Assembly (NCBI GenBank): GCA_914767715.1
Contig: OU612067.1
Coordinates: 32,960,162-33,024,161, forward strand
Origin: Membranipora membranacea
Lineage: Eukaryota; Bryozoa; Gymnolaemata; Cheilostomatida; Membraniporidae
Direction of reading: 5' to 3'
Length of the DNA stretch: 64,000 nt
A program made the translations under genes and the position numbers. Below the pieces are notes generated by a model. It ran no database searches and was not told where the DNA came from. It worked only from the letters and a program-made list of their open reading frames with translations. Shown here one piece after another: positions 1 through 12,130 of this stretch; position 1 is the first letter of the stretch, and each line of letters begins with the position of its first letter.

Positions 1-1246
1 TTTGCGAATTATGATCGACACAACATACAAGCTGGAGTCGCTCTTTCATCTCTAAAGAATCCAAAAGAGTTTCCATTTTGTGTTCGGTCATATTTAAATG
101 AAGGCATGTAGCACCTCTTTTGTCTTGAATTGACAATAACTGTAACCGTTGTTTTGGCGGAAAACGTTGAAGTAATGCCCTCAGCATACCAACATGTTCA
201 GGTTCAGAGGCACGATGGAATATGGTCTGTCCATCGAAGTTATGCTCGCTAATAAGCTGGAAAACTTGTCGGGGTGTTAATGAATCTAGGCAAACTTTCA
301 TTGTTCTTGTATCCCAGCGGAAGGAAGCATTGCTATAAGCTGAATTTCCATTTGAATCTTTCTGTGTCATTAGCTCGAAACTCTTCTCAGCAGTGAGATA
401 CAGCAACAGGGCTTCCAATATTAGGGTGTGACCACCTAGTGTTGCAATATGCAGTGCAGTCTTACCGTTGTTGTCCCTTTTGAATAAGATATGATGCAGG
501 TCACGCTTGTTGTTTGTTGGTTCTAAAGTGTAAATAATTGTTTCCACCGAGCTTAGATTGCCCACACCTGAAGAGTAATGCAGAGCTGTGTTACCATTGA
601 TATCACATTTATTCATCAGTTTCACACGAAGCCCAATACAAAGGTGCATCAGCAATGGTACAACATTCTCCTCGGACCCCCAGTCAGATATGCTGTGGTA
701 TATGGTTCCGCCATGCTCATCGACTGCAGAAAGTAGTTGAAACTGTTCATCTGCATCCAAAGAATCCAAAATGGCTCTTGCAGTAGGTATATGTCCTTTT
801 GCTGTTGCAAATCTTAGGGCAGTGTAGACATCGGGATCCATGGTTGATAAAAGCTCTAAACGCTGGACTGCATCAAGGTTATCACTGTTTAAAAATGCTT
901 TTACTGACTCGGTGTGCCCCTTGCCAGCTGCCACATGAACTGGTGTGCAGGTGCCTAAACAAAGCACTTTCAAACATATTTCTTTTGGCAATGCAGATAA
1001 AATAGCTCTGATAGTCTTGCAGTGATCATACCCAGCAGCCACGTGGAATGTCGTATATCCCAAGGACGTCATCTGTTGTTCGAATAATTGCAGCAGAATT
1101 GTGTTGCTCAAGACTAAAAGTGTTCTGAGTTTTTCCGTATCAAGTTCAGGAGGCTCCATACCTGTTTTAATAGATTTATTGTAGGTATCGAGCATATCCT
1201 TGAATGAATGAATGACAGATTCCTCATCCCGCCCCCACCTGACCAT
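1..1246 (-). CDS. Ankyrin-repeat protein, 3' part cut by window edge
   Basis: An open frame of about 415 codons runs on the minus strand from an ATG at 1244-1246 to the left edge with no stop. An in-frame TGA lies four codons upstream of the ATG, which supports this start. The protein has repeated ankyrin-type signatures, for example NGNTALHYSSGVGN and NGKTALHIATLGGH, and helix pairs ending in runs such as ILEALLLYL; other repeats are degenerate (GATCLHLNM, GQTIFHRAS, GYTTFHVAAG). No signal peptide or membrane segment is seen at the N-terminus (MVRWGRDEESVIH), so a cytosolic scaffold or adaptor is likely. Ankyrin repeats mediate protein binding and give no specific function here. Any second domain would lie outside the window. 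It is transcribed away from the receptor array and is separated from it by about 10 kb. Confidence 0.85.
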   Translation of the reverse strand, partial: MVRWGRDEESVIHSFKDMLDTYNKSIKTGMEPPELDTEKLRTLLVLSNTILLQLFEQQMTSLGYTTFHVAAGYDHCKTIRAILSALPKEICLKVLCLGTCTPVHVAAGKGHTESVKAFLNSDNLDAVQRLELLSTMDPDVYTALRFATAKGHIPTARAILDSLDADEQFQLLSAVDEHGGTIYHSISDWGSEENVVPLLMHLCIGLRVKLMNKCDINGNTALHYSSGVGNLSSVETIIYTLEPTNNKRDLHHILFKRDNNGKTALHIATLGGHTLILEALLLYLTAEKSFELMTQKDSNGNSAYSNASFRWDTRTMKVCLDSLTPRQVFQLISEHNFDGQTIFHRASEPEHVGMLRALLQRFPPKQRLQLLSIQDKRGATCLHLNMTEHKMETLLDSLEMKERLQLVCCVDHNSQ

Positions 1247-3706
1247 CTTGGGTTGTCACTTGAATATAGAGGATCACCTGTTGTCGATGAGATGTAAATA
1301 TCCTCAATAGATGAATAAGTTCAATTTAAATTCCTGAAAATTGTGTTTCTTGTGGAAAACAATGGAATAGGAAAGCTGATCAATGCGTTGAATGTCAAGG
1401 TCCAACTTTATCATGAATTGAATGGGACCGAGGCTCTATTGTGCATTGATTATCATTGAATTGTTATCAGAGCATAACAATAATGATCAAACGCATTGAA
1501 GCGTACTTGTCGCTTAGCTACTACCAGCTGTCAGATAAACTAAACAAACATCGATAGCAAGATTAGAAGTTAGAACCCTTTATAACATTGGCATATTTGA
1601 ACAGTGCTTAGATCAGTCCAAAACTATAAATATATAGGCCAATGAAAATGAGACACAGATGCACATGATTTACCCAAACGCAGTTATTTAACACAAGGAA
1701 GACTAACCCTTTTAAATAAATAATGTCAGTTTATAGTCAACATCAATCATACATCAGATGCAGGGCTGACAACTAATTCTTTGTAAAAAGGCTAGATTTG
1801 GTTGGGGATATAGATGGCTTGGCAATTATTAAGTGCAGCAGGCCTGTTGCACTCGGGCTGGGTGCAAGAGGGATGCTAGAACATTCTGCTGCTGGGTGGT
1901 TCGTGAACCCGAAATTATTTTTGTATTGAGACCCTAAGATTAAGGGTTCTGAGGTATACCTGAAGCTATATACAAATAAACAAAAACATAGCACAGTGGA
2001 TACTCAATTGTAATCATAGCTTGAAAGCTTGAATATGAATGTGTATGGGATAGGAATTACAAAACATAGGCACAGTTCAAGTTGTATAACTAGACACTGA
2101 TACACTCAGGGAACCCACATAATACACACATGACAGTAAGGTTTTAAGTGGAGTTATATAGGAAGTTAATAGGAAAACTGAAAAAGTTGAAAATAGTGAG
2201 GCGTTACTGCCTGTGAATGACAAGTGCTAGCTTATGTATTTAGACAGTAAACCATTTTAAAAGTTTTAGTTTTTGCGTGCATATATCTTTGTTGTACCTC
2301 ACCATCCCTTGCCCCACTTTGCTCCACTCGTCCAAAATTCATAAGTATGGCCTTGTTGAGCTTGGGTTAATTGTTGCTAGATGCTAGAAATGGCTTTGGA
2401 TGCTCCTTCAAATTATAAATACGTAACATTTGTCATCAAGACTGTTTGTGTTAACGCACAAACGATAATCGCCGGCACTCCCATCCCCATACCTCCACTG
2501 CATTTTGCCTAAGATTTCTTCGTAGCCAAAGTTAACCACCAAGCATCATAAAAGGCATAGAAATTTTGAAAAATAGGCAGAAATGGTCATTTAAAGAACG
2601 CAAATCAGCCCTTGAAATTAAAATTAGGCCTAGAAACTCTCTAAGGATATGTGCTGTTAGGACATGTAAGAAACTGGTGATAGCAAGCAGTTACAATGGT
2701 ATATAATATGTCAATAAGATAGAATGTAAGAATGTTTCATCTCACTGAGATTGCTTGCCTGTTTTGTTCACTGAGAATTTGAAGTCAAAGTAATACATCA
2801 TTGCAGCAAGGCGTTTTCACTCCTTGATTGCAGCAACGAGTTAAGATAGTTTTTTTGGAGTAATGATGTAATGTCTAGAATAGTTGATATTTCGACAAAA
2901 GCATTGCGAGAAGCCTATCTTTTTATTGTGGTAGGCTACAATTTGTTTTGCGAGTTCAAATTTTATCTAAAGGTAGGGCTGCACTATAAGAGATTAGCCT
3001 TTGTTCCAAATAAACTTCTATAGTGATCTTTATTCTATGTAATCACCACTTTGAGATAATAAAGGTACATAACATAAATTATTTGCCAAGGCACTTTAAG
3101 TGGCAGACAATCACAAAAGTTATATTTTGCTATTTGAGTCGTAATGATGTGTTCCTTCTAAATTGTGGTTTTTAAATAAATGCTAAATTTGAAAATTTTA
3201 ATTATTTCAATTACAAACTCTCTTCCACCATTTTGTTTCAGTACCACAAATACCCGTACTCTCCAAATAAATACATTTTTTTCTCATGTCAATTATTGCT
3301 GCACAATCAATCAACGGGCTGCAACTTCATCATTTGATTCAGGTATTTATTTGTACAACACATCAAGGCATTTCAGTAACAGGTCATCATTTTTGAATAA
3401 AAATAAATTCGAGTAAAAGTATTTTGGCGAAGAAAATGACACCGACATTTTGGTGAATACCGATTCACGTCAACTGTGAAAAATTAAATCTCGGTGATTG
3501 TTAGTCACTGGCTTCAAGATTGGCCTCCAAACGCAACTGTTGATCTCCAGATCGTGGGGAGGATTGGCCTTCAAACAGGATAAGCGTTGGTCTCCAAATC
3601 GTTCAATAAGGGTCTTTAACTCCACATGGTGTCCCAATGACACTCTTTCCACACTATCTACAACTATACAATACAAAATGTGAGTACAGACATGTAGGGT
3701 GGTAAA

Positions 3707-3931
3707 GGGGGGGGGGGGGGGTTGGAGGGTTTTTCCAATATTCTGAGCTCCACTGTCACGTGATCAGAGGTAAGCAATGAAAGGAAGGTAATGACCTTTG
3801 CAACTCAATATATATATATATATACAGTCAGGACCACATACATGACTTCAAAGTTAATTTTTAGACACTAGTCTACATGGACTGTGCTCTATTACAGGCA
3901 CATATAGCAGGCGGGGGGGGGGGGGAGGGGG
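3707..3931. repeat. Two poly-G runs flanking an AT microsatellite
   Basis: A run of 15 G at about 3707-3721, an (AT)n run at 3808-3824 and a second G run at about 3913-3931 broken by one A. These are simple-sequence tracts and G-run length may be unreliable in assembly. Confidence 0.8.
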
Positions 3932-6900
3932 ACCGATGAATCAAGGAGGGCCAACTCTAAAATATACAACAATTTCGATCTAAAAAATCCATTTTGCAAA
4001 ATGTCAATTATTGGAAAAAATTGATGTTTAAAATACTTTTTTTTTTATAGAATCAAAGCAGTAATCTTTTGTGGTGTCAATCTTAACATTTAAACAGTCA
4101 TCTCAGTTACAAAACAATATTATTGCTTTCAATAACAAAAAATGAGCATTTTCTTTGATACTGTAATAGCTTCTTAACTTACTTCAGTTTATTGCAGCCA
4201 TGGGCTTATACATTGGATTTCTATTGTTGAGTATCATGCCTACTGGTGAAGGTTAATTGCATCTTGATACGTATTTAGTGGTGCCAGTGTTGTCTTCTAC
4301 TTTAAGCTCTAACAAAAGGATAGAGGGAGAAACTTTGATGTGGATCGAGGTTTGCAAAATAAGGGCTAGAAAAAGCAAAATTTGTTGTGTTGGTAAATAG
4401 CAATATTCTATGTGATTGCATTGCTGGCTTTCACAGAACTCCCAAAGAGAAGAGCAGGTATGTAAATAGTCTGATTTGCAGTAATTGAAGCTGGATGGGC
4501 GAAACTGTAGGTGTTCATTGTGTGATAAAATAGGGTTCAGATGCCACCATTTGCCAGCCTAGAGCCGAAGAGGCCCCCTATAGTCTATAGCCTCACTCCA
4601 TGTTATACTACCTCTACACTAATCGCGTATTCGTTGAAGAAAACAGTAGACTACCATATTTTGGAAAAATAAGCAGAAAAGTTGAACTAATAATTGTAAA
4701 CAAGAGGAAATCTATTTTCGAAAGGGTATTGTTGGCAGTCCTGTCCAGATGTTCGATCCGCATGTCCACTGGGTTGCCTGAGGAGTCAACTTTGGTAGGG
4801 TTCTCCAATGGGTACCATCGCTTCATGCAGTGGTGTTGGGAGGATATATTTCTTACCCCAACCCTGTCAGGCCAACGGCCAGACGCCGGGATGGGTGCGG
4901 GAGGGGCGCCCTCCCTTGCTGGAAAATTTTTCACATAAGGGAGCAAAATGGAGCAAATCTATCCATCTCACAGTGAGATAATGTAGTCATTTATACATGT
5001 GATAATCCCCTTACAATCTTGCTTTAACTGTTTTGCTTAAGTTGACTGCATTGCTATGGTAGATTGAAGTCGTTAAAATTTGCCCTGCTGGAATTTCCAG
5101 TCCCATCCCACTAAGATAATCTACTTAAAATGAACATGTCCTTTGAATAACCAACTCTTCTTCATTCCTTCATTACAAACACCTGCTAGGCAAATTGTGC
5201 TTGCAAATTTCCAATAACATCACTCACAGAGACAACCAGTTAGAACACAAGTATGATGATCATGGTGGTGAGTGAGTAGGTCCAGTCTATTAACCTTAAT
5301 TGAATAGGGCACAGGGTGGGTGAATGAGAGAGAAAGAAGAATGAGACTGAGATTGAAGCTCTAACTGTTTCCTCTATCCACCCACCAAACAAGCTTAATC
5401 TTTTGGTCAGGAGTACATCCACTGTGGAATATATTATAATTAACTTACCTCTTAGTCTTGGAGAATTGAAATTCAGAATAGATTGTTGTTATTCCATTGA
5501 AAAAATAGGAAAACCATGGACACTCATGGGAAAACCACTGAGCTTGAGATTATGCTTTAGCAAGAATACAGGATTATTTCCATAGAAAGAGTCAAATGTG
5601 CACTCTCCCCATCAAATAACTGTACATATGTTAATTTTAGGATATGACCTTTGACTGACCTGGCCGAAATCCAGATGAACACACAACAGATCAATCTTGT
5701 GGGTGGGTAGTAATAATTTCAGGATGTATGTTCAAACTAAAAGATTTTTGGTCTAAAATCAATGGAAAAGGAGACTTGAATAAAACATCCCTTGTAACAG
5801 TCTTTGACAATTCCCAAATAAAAGAGAATAAAACGTATCAGAATGGACATTCAGTGCAGTTTAGCCCACCCCAACGCTGATGATGGAGCGTTGTGCCTAC
5901 TCAAACACCAAAAACTCTTACCCCAACCTCGTTGAGGACCGTTGGGGCTCCCCAACACTACTGGCTTCATGCAATGTAGGTTCTCATTGGGCAGAGGCTA
6001 TGGAGTGTTTGGGCCCAGCAGCGAACAGTTAGTAATGATGAAGTGTCAAACCGCTTAGAGGTGACTGTTGTGGCTAAAATTATCCAAAGTTTGCTCTCTC
6101 AGTTGAACATACTGCTGTTTTTATCTTTCTGCCAATAAATTTCATTGTACATCATTACTTGCAAAAATTAATCATATAGATACAAGTAAGAGGATAACTC
6201 CAAATTGTGTTGTTTCATCGATTTAAAACCTGTTACAACAATTCGTCTTATGGAGACTGATTTATTGATATTGCCCAGCAAAATCTATTTGTTTGCAATC
6301 ATCGAATATCAGATATTTGATTCCACCATTTATTTATTAAGGAATAATAATTGTCCATCTGATCTGTGGTCTTGGATGTCTACAGGTTTGTTTGCGATCT
6401 ATCATCTTATTTTCGATATAAACCAATTTAATCCAGTCGGAACACAAATGAGAAATGATAGTAATGTGATGTCATGTAAACGGCTCTGCACCCTGAGGTT
6501 TCAACCGCTGATCAAACCGCTGAGGATCAGCTAGGGCCGCAGTCAGCATATATATTGACAATGGTGACATTGTGTAAACCTATCAGGTTACAACCCGCTA
6601 CTATTGTGTTTCAACCATTAGGTATAACATCAAGTTATGGTATTTTGGTATATCACTTGACCAAGAACGGAATAGAGTTTTATTTCATTTTATCGTTGTA
6701 ACGTTTTTACTGTTGATGTAGTGTGAGGGACGAAAAACGCACACTCCCGTAACTTTAATATTAATTACAGGAGTGTAAGGTCCCGTCCTGCACACTTCTT
6801 CTGTTTGTCATATAAATTTATAATTCAAATATTAATACTGTAATTATAGCTTTGATTGGTTTGACACAAGGTGAATTTTGGTTCTATTTTGTGTAATGGT

Positions 6901-8155
6901 GTATGTGTAATGGTGTTACTATATAATGTGTAATGGTTAGCACTCTTAACTTTATTGACCTCTGAAATCCACCTAAGCAATCATTAACTTGATTATGTGT
7001 GATTCCGCAAAGTTCGGCCTAAACATGTGGTTGAGTCGCGAACAAGTGGTTGCCCGTGCTCTGAAAGTAAAATGACCGTCTAAAGTTCAATATAAATATA
7101 TAATTATAGGTAATAAGGATAAATATGACTGCAATTGTAAAATATTGGATTTTATCAAAAGGTAGCGCGACTAGTAATAAAATAACCGGTATACTCTGGC
7201 TAATTGCTCGCCAGGACAAATCAATGTATGAAGTGTCTGACAACTTCACCATCAATAAGACAAGATTCACTTGATCCTCTGCAGGAAATTACAAATGGCA
7301 GACTAGCCAATAACGATGGAGCTTCAACAAAATTATAACCGATGATCAGTCGATATAACCAAGGACTTACCTTTGCCTTGAACTGGAGCTTTACAATAAT
7401 TATTTTATCAAACAAATTTCAACCTGAATATTGCCACGCAATATTAATAAGAGTTTTCACAATTGTGATAAACTTACCTCGTCAATTTGTCTGACGGAAA
7501 GATGCTCGCTCCCTTCGGCCGGAATTCAATATGTATGTTTCTGAGTAATTCAGTAATTTCACCAAGTTCTTAATGCGGAGTAGACATTTATTTAATTATA
7601 ATTATTCCATAAAAATTAATCCAAGTAAATTGCACATAACACAACCTTCGTCAAGGCTGTACCAAAATGAGCTTTATCTTTATTGAAAGTATAAGTTTAA
7701 AAATCAATATTCTTATCAGATAAATCAATGTTAACTAATCCTAAACTATTCCTAAGATTAGCTACTGCTTGCGTTTTTTCTGCTACTCTTTATATAGCCA
7801 CAGGAATGAGGAGAGGGAGCTGATTGGTCACAGCCGGGGTCGATCCTTAATCATTTCAATCGGTCGCTTAAATGTCGACATTATTGCGACACTTTCTTTG
7901 TGCCTGCATACAAAGGTCATGCTACATTTCTAAAGGGCTCTTGAACATTCTTATAGAGTTCTCGAACGTTCTGACTCTAGCTTAACTATTGTCCCTCATA
8001 AGATAGTGATCTTTTCATCATCCTGGCTGTTTTGATTTCTCAATAGCATAGGCATTGAATGATCTTATTCAGACGTTAGCTCTTAAACCATAGAGTTTTG
8101 GTCTCGCAAGAGATTGTATTGTCACTCTATCTTTATATAACTAAGAATCTAAAAT

Positions 8156-8186
8156 CAATGAACTAAACCTTAGGTTTAGTTCATTG
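8156..8186. repeat. Perfect 14-bp-stem hairpin
   Basis: Two perfectly complementary 14-base arms (CAATGAACTAAACC and its reverse complement) are separated by the 3-base loop TTA. It sits in A+T-rich intergenic DNA with no gene nearby. It could be the core of a small foldback element; no function is apparent. Confidence 0.75.
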
Positions 8187-9058
8187 CTAAAATTATCAAC
8201 GCTAAGAAAAGTAATGTAATGTAATGCAGTAAATCATAAAACATTGTAGCAACTGGAATTTAAAATCATGAGAATCTAAAATAATGTCATACATTAAATC
8301 ATAAAAATATTATAGAAGTTAGAATCTAAAATATGAAAAACTATAATAATCTCAAGTAAATTAGAAATAACAGCCAAAAGTGGTAAAACATCATAATATA
8401 AAATTGCACATTAATGTATTAGTTATCAGGTACTTACAGTAGATCGATATTTATTTGAGTGACAGACTATTTCACTCGGATAATCATATTTAATGACTGT
8501 TATATATGCAAAATATCCCAATACTGAAAGTAAGGACCGACAAATTTTTATATAGATTTATATCGGTTAGAGTAAAAACTTTAAAGAGCGGAGATATTTC
8601 ATTACCATCATGGCGATCTGCCGTTGACTGAATACTAATAAGCGATTCAATATTTAGGGCCTGACTATCCACCAACAGCGCTGTCATAGTCTTCTAAATC
8701 AATGAGTATAGTTGGTAGGCTGAAAAAGTTCGCGTTTCTTTACCTATTCGTTTATCATGCCAATTTCCATGTGCCTGTCCATGTTATCTCATGCCTTTTC
8801 AGATTTGTCTATGGTTTTTAAGCTTTTTTCATGCCTTTCCTGGTTTATCCATGCCTGCCCTCTACATTCCGCTTGTCGCTGTATGGACCAACCACTAAAC
8901 TTTTCTGTTCTCATGTCATTTAAAATCATGACAATCAAGAGTGTCTAAACCACCAAAGATTAGATGTGTATTGTTTCTCAGTTGACCACTACAGCCTTTT
9001 CTTGGCAAGATGATATTGGTGTCCACTACATTATTATGAGAGATTATTTGTGAAATTC

Positions 9059-9540
9059 AACTGTTTAAAAAATGCAATGATCAAACCTCTCCCCAAGACC
9101 AGTCAACACTCAGCATCTAAAGATTATCGCCCAATTGCCCTCACAAGATGTATCCGTCAGCTGCTCGAGAGATTCGTCAAGGATTATATGATTCAGAACG
9201 CGCCACTAGATCCGGTTTGCCTACCGCTCACATAGATCAGCAGCAGATGCCATCCTGTACCTGACGACTGCTGTGACAATATTTATTGATCGGAAAGTAG
9301 GTAGCTATGCTAGCTGCTTGTTCCTTGACTTTTCGTGTTTATGTTTTGTTGAGCATGCTGAAGCCGTCACAACAAAGGCCAGGCAAAGATTGTACATAGC
9401 AAAACGCTCTAAATTGCTGGCAGATAATCTCATAAAAACTACTGCTTCAATGCTTCGTAGAATCGGTCATATTTTATTGTTTACCTATCATTATATGCCA
9501 AAAACAATGCAAGCTTCCATAAGATTTATCACATAATCAG
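9059..9540 (+). mobile_element. LINE reverse-transcriptase remnant
   Basis: The plus strand encodes broken pieces of a non-LTR reverse transcriptase. The first is the N-terminal finger region with the signature IKPLPKT...DYRPIALT. After a frame change come RSAADAILYLTTAV and CLFLDFS, matching the motif before the first catalytic aspartate region. Stops and frame changes show it is dead. The IKPLPK/DYRPIALT block closely resembles the minus-strand LINE at 27.5-29.1 kb, so both probably belong to one family. The downstream end is uncertain. Confidence 0.75.
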
Positions 9541-9686
9541 CAAGTGGGAAATAAGTGATTTCGATTATGAGATTTTTCCATGAAATTTTAGAGTATTAAT
9601 CCTCAGGGCGTCTAAGAAACCTCGAAGATCCGATCAGCTTGGGCACATGAAACTTTCACACGTGCCATGGTAAACTTCTTGAATAC

Positions 9687-9758
9687 AACAATACAATACA
9701 ACGTTACAATATGACGTTACAATACAACGTTACAATACAACAATACAATACAACGTTA
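9687..9758. repeat. Short degenerate tandem repeat (ACAATACAACGTT-like)
   Basis: The words ACAATACAACGTT, ACAATATGACGTT and ACAATACAACAAT follow each other with small changes. It is a local minisatellite with no coding content. Confidence 0.75.
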
Positions 9759-10232
9759 TTTTTACGATGATTGTTTTAGTATCTATCATGTTTTAAGAAT
9801 TTTTCAACTTTTTTGAATACTGTATATTGTAGCTCAGCACCAATCCTTTTATCGAGAGATTTTATTTCTTGACTGAATAAATCAATTGATCAACCACATT
9901 CAACACAGTCTAAGGACCAGGAGATGACCTTGCGATTTATGGTATAAATCTTTAACAACATTTTTAAATCACTATTATAAGCATCATACAAGCCAAGCGC
10001 CCTATGAAAAATAAAAATTTTGATTGGCTATGAGACTGCAATTCAACCTATATTTTCTATAGATGAATGACAAGTCATGTTGACTAAGAACTAGAAGAAC
10101 ATAGCATGAGCATAGAATGTGGACAAATGCTTGTTATATCTGAATTCATTAATATCAAAATATGATAAGAGGTAGCTAAATAATGAATTTGATATATTTA
10201 TTTAAATTAAATTCATAATTAATTACAATATA

Positions 10233-10565
10233 GACTGGGAAGAATATAAAACAAATGAGACGATAAGGGAGGAGGCCAAAATAGAAGCGATTGCGATAGG
10301 CATGAGGAGGAGACATCTTCAATGGTATGGACATGTACGCAGGAGAGATAGGGAGGAAGATATTAGAATGGTGGCTGAGATGAGAATACGGGGAAAGAGA
10401 AAGAGAGGGAGGCCAAAGAAAAGGTGGATGGATACAGTGAAAGATAACATGCTGAGATGTGGTCTCTCAGATGAAGATGTTGATGAAAGAATCAGATGGC
10501 ATTCTCTGATAGAACTTGTGGTGCCCTGCAGGACCGCCACCCATCGTGGAACACGACGGACTAGG
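10233..10565 (+). mobile_element. LINE 3' end: C-terminal tail of a reverse transcriptase
   Basis: An open frame reads DWEEYKTNETIREEAK, then LQWYGHVRRRD, then the basic block RGKRKRGRPKKRWMDTVKDN. The order (L/R)xWxGHVxRR followed by KRGRPKKRWMD is typical of the C-terminus of endonuclease/reverse-transcriptase proteins of RTE-like and related LINEs. The catalytic part is absent, as expected of a 5'-truncated insertion. The frame closes with TAG at about 10563. Confidence 0.75.
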
Positions 10566-11138
10566 TGAGAAAGGTGAGAGTTTGAATAAAATTCAAATTT
10601 GCCGATCCACACATACTTCGGTATTCAGTTGCTTACAATGGCATGGGATGAGTAGCATGCCAAATAATTGACGTGCCTTTGAACTTTGTTCTTGCAAAAA
10701 TTGATAATGGGTTTTTTGGCAAAGAACGATACTTTGTTATTGACTTAAATTTATACTATTCAAAAGTCATTGCCGTGAACATGGATGACATGAATTGATC
10801 AATTACTTATTTTTGAATGTTTCTTTTCTATAGCTTTATGGTCAGGTTTAGTCATTGGGTAGAGCTGAATGCATGACCCAATATAAACCATTGGTTCATA
10901 CACAGCAAGAAGGAAGTTGACCCAGTCAGAGTACTCAAATTTATCACAACATTGTGGTTGTTGTGGTGCTGAGGGGTGGCTGAAGATCACCTAATTCAAG
11001 GTATGATTACTGTATTATTTAGAAATATCAAACTTATTTTATCAATAGGGCATGTATAGCTTATAGCTTTTACCATAACCCATACATACTTTGCTATCTA
11101 GTAATGATTGTAAGGTTTATTAGTGATATTATTTGGGA

Positions 11139-11385
11139 GTAGGAGGTGGCTCAGTTGATTAGAGCGCCGTCCTTTAACATGCACATGATGAAGGTCGTGG
11201 GTTCGAATACCACTGCAGTCCATCAGCTACTGGGGTTTGGTCGGCCCCCAAGTGTGTTCCGACCTGTCTGCAAACAGAGAGCAAATTGGCGCAGATATTG
11301 CGGCCTCGCCATTAAGGCACTACAATTTCACCGCCATGCTTCGGGATGAGGCGAGTGATAAGACATACGATTTTAACGGAAAACT
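11139..11385 (+). mobile_element. tRNA-derived SINE, copy 1
   Basis: The head has RNA polymerase III promoter boxes: box A TGGCTCAGTTG at 11147-11157 and box B GGTTCGAATACC at about 11200-11211. A tRNA-unrelated body follows. Part of the body (AGAGCAAATTGGCGCAGATA, about 11277) is found again at about 16861 within U1, so this is a dispersed family. The acceptor-stem halves do not pair as in a true tRNA. The right boundary is approximate. Confidence 0.7.
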
Positions 11386-12046
11386 AAAGTTTGAGCTGGA
11401 TCATTGCCTCGCACCCATGAAAGAGATTAACATTGAATCATCACATAACGAAGAAGTATTAAAATATCTGAGACACGGTCAATTCTTGAGGTTGACAATG
11501 TCTACAACCATCTACTAGACCTCATTTTCTGCCATATTGTTTACTATTGTCTATTTGCAGTTGCTTGTTTCCATTGCAGGCAGAAAGAATCATTCGATGG
11601 AACAATGATGTCATATCACACAATAATCTGCACTCTCCTCTTTTATGTGAACCAGGTTATGTACCAGTTGTAAGCGCTAACAATGAAATCCTATATGACC
11701 CTTTAAAACCTGTCAATTAGTTTTCATACTAACAGAGCAATCTTTTGATATCTTGTTGTCGTTCTATGTTATCGCATATGCCTAAAGAAGATTTTACAAT
11801 AACGATGAGCAAACCAACTTTGCATCTTTGCTTTTTGAGCCATTTTTGAACTAACCTCTTCCTACTTCCTGTTCCTACTGGGCTTTTGTGTGCCATAAAG
11901 GAATTGAAGGAAAAGATTTAAAACCAATTGTGTCTAGCGCCACACCAATGTTAGCCGCTCAATACCCTCGATTTTCTTATGACTGACGATACTGAACATC
12001 AGTCTGGTAGGAACATACCAAAATTTGTAATGTTGTTTTTACAGAG

Positions 12047-12130
12047 CTCAGATTTAAACCTTTACATGTGTTGGGAAGACTAGGAGGACAAACAGCACGA
12101 GATCCTAATCTGGACAAAAACACTTTTTGA
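12047..12130 (+). pseudogene. Relic of lectin exon 2 in U1
   Basis: After a TTTTTACAGAG acceptor-like string the frame reads LRFKPLHVLGRLGGQTARDP, which lines up with NRFKQLSLLGRLGGNIPRDP of the U2 lectin exon at 22725. A TGA at 12128-12130 falls where U2 has the HW(K) residues, and similarity stops soon after. It shows that U1 descends from a lectin-bearing long unit and lost the domain later. Confidence 0.75.

Larger units (their letters stand above)
1250..9050. other. Gene-poor intergenic DNA
   Basis: No convincing coding exon is seen. The stretch is A+T-rich with short chance open frames on both strands and no recognisable domain. It contains two G runs (about 3707-3721 and 3913-3931), an AT dinucleotide run (3808-3824) and small inverted repeats near 6741-6776 and 8156-8186. 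Around 8145-8340 the string GAATCTAAAAT recurs at irregular spacing. Confidence 0.6.

Noticed and set aside
3470-3683. Paired 60-70-codon frames on both strands
   Set aside because: Chance frames without motif or conserved context.
4600-4946. Overlapping open frames of about 110 codons on both strands
   Set aside because: They mirror each other, contain no known domain and lie in intergenic DNA with no splice or start context.
11142-11215. Possible functional tRNA gene
   Set aside because: A and B boxes are present but the acceptor and anticodon stems do not pair properly, and the sequence continues into a SINE body repeated elsewhere.
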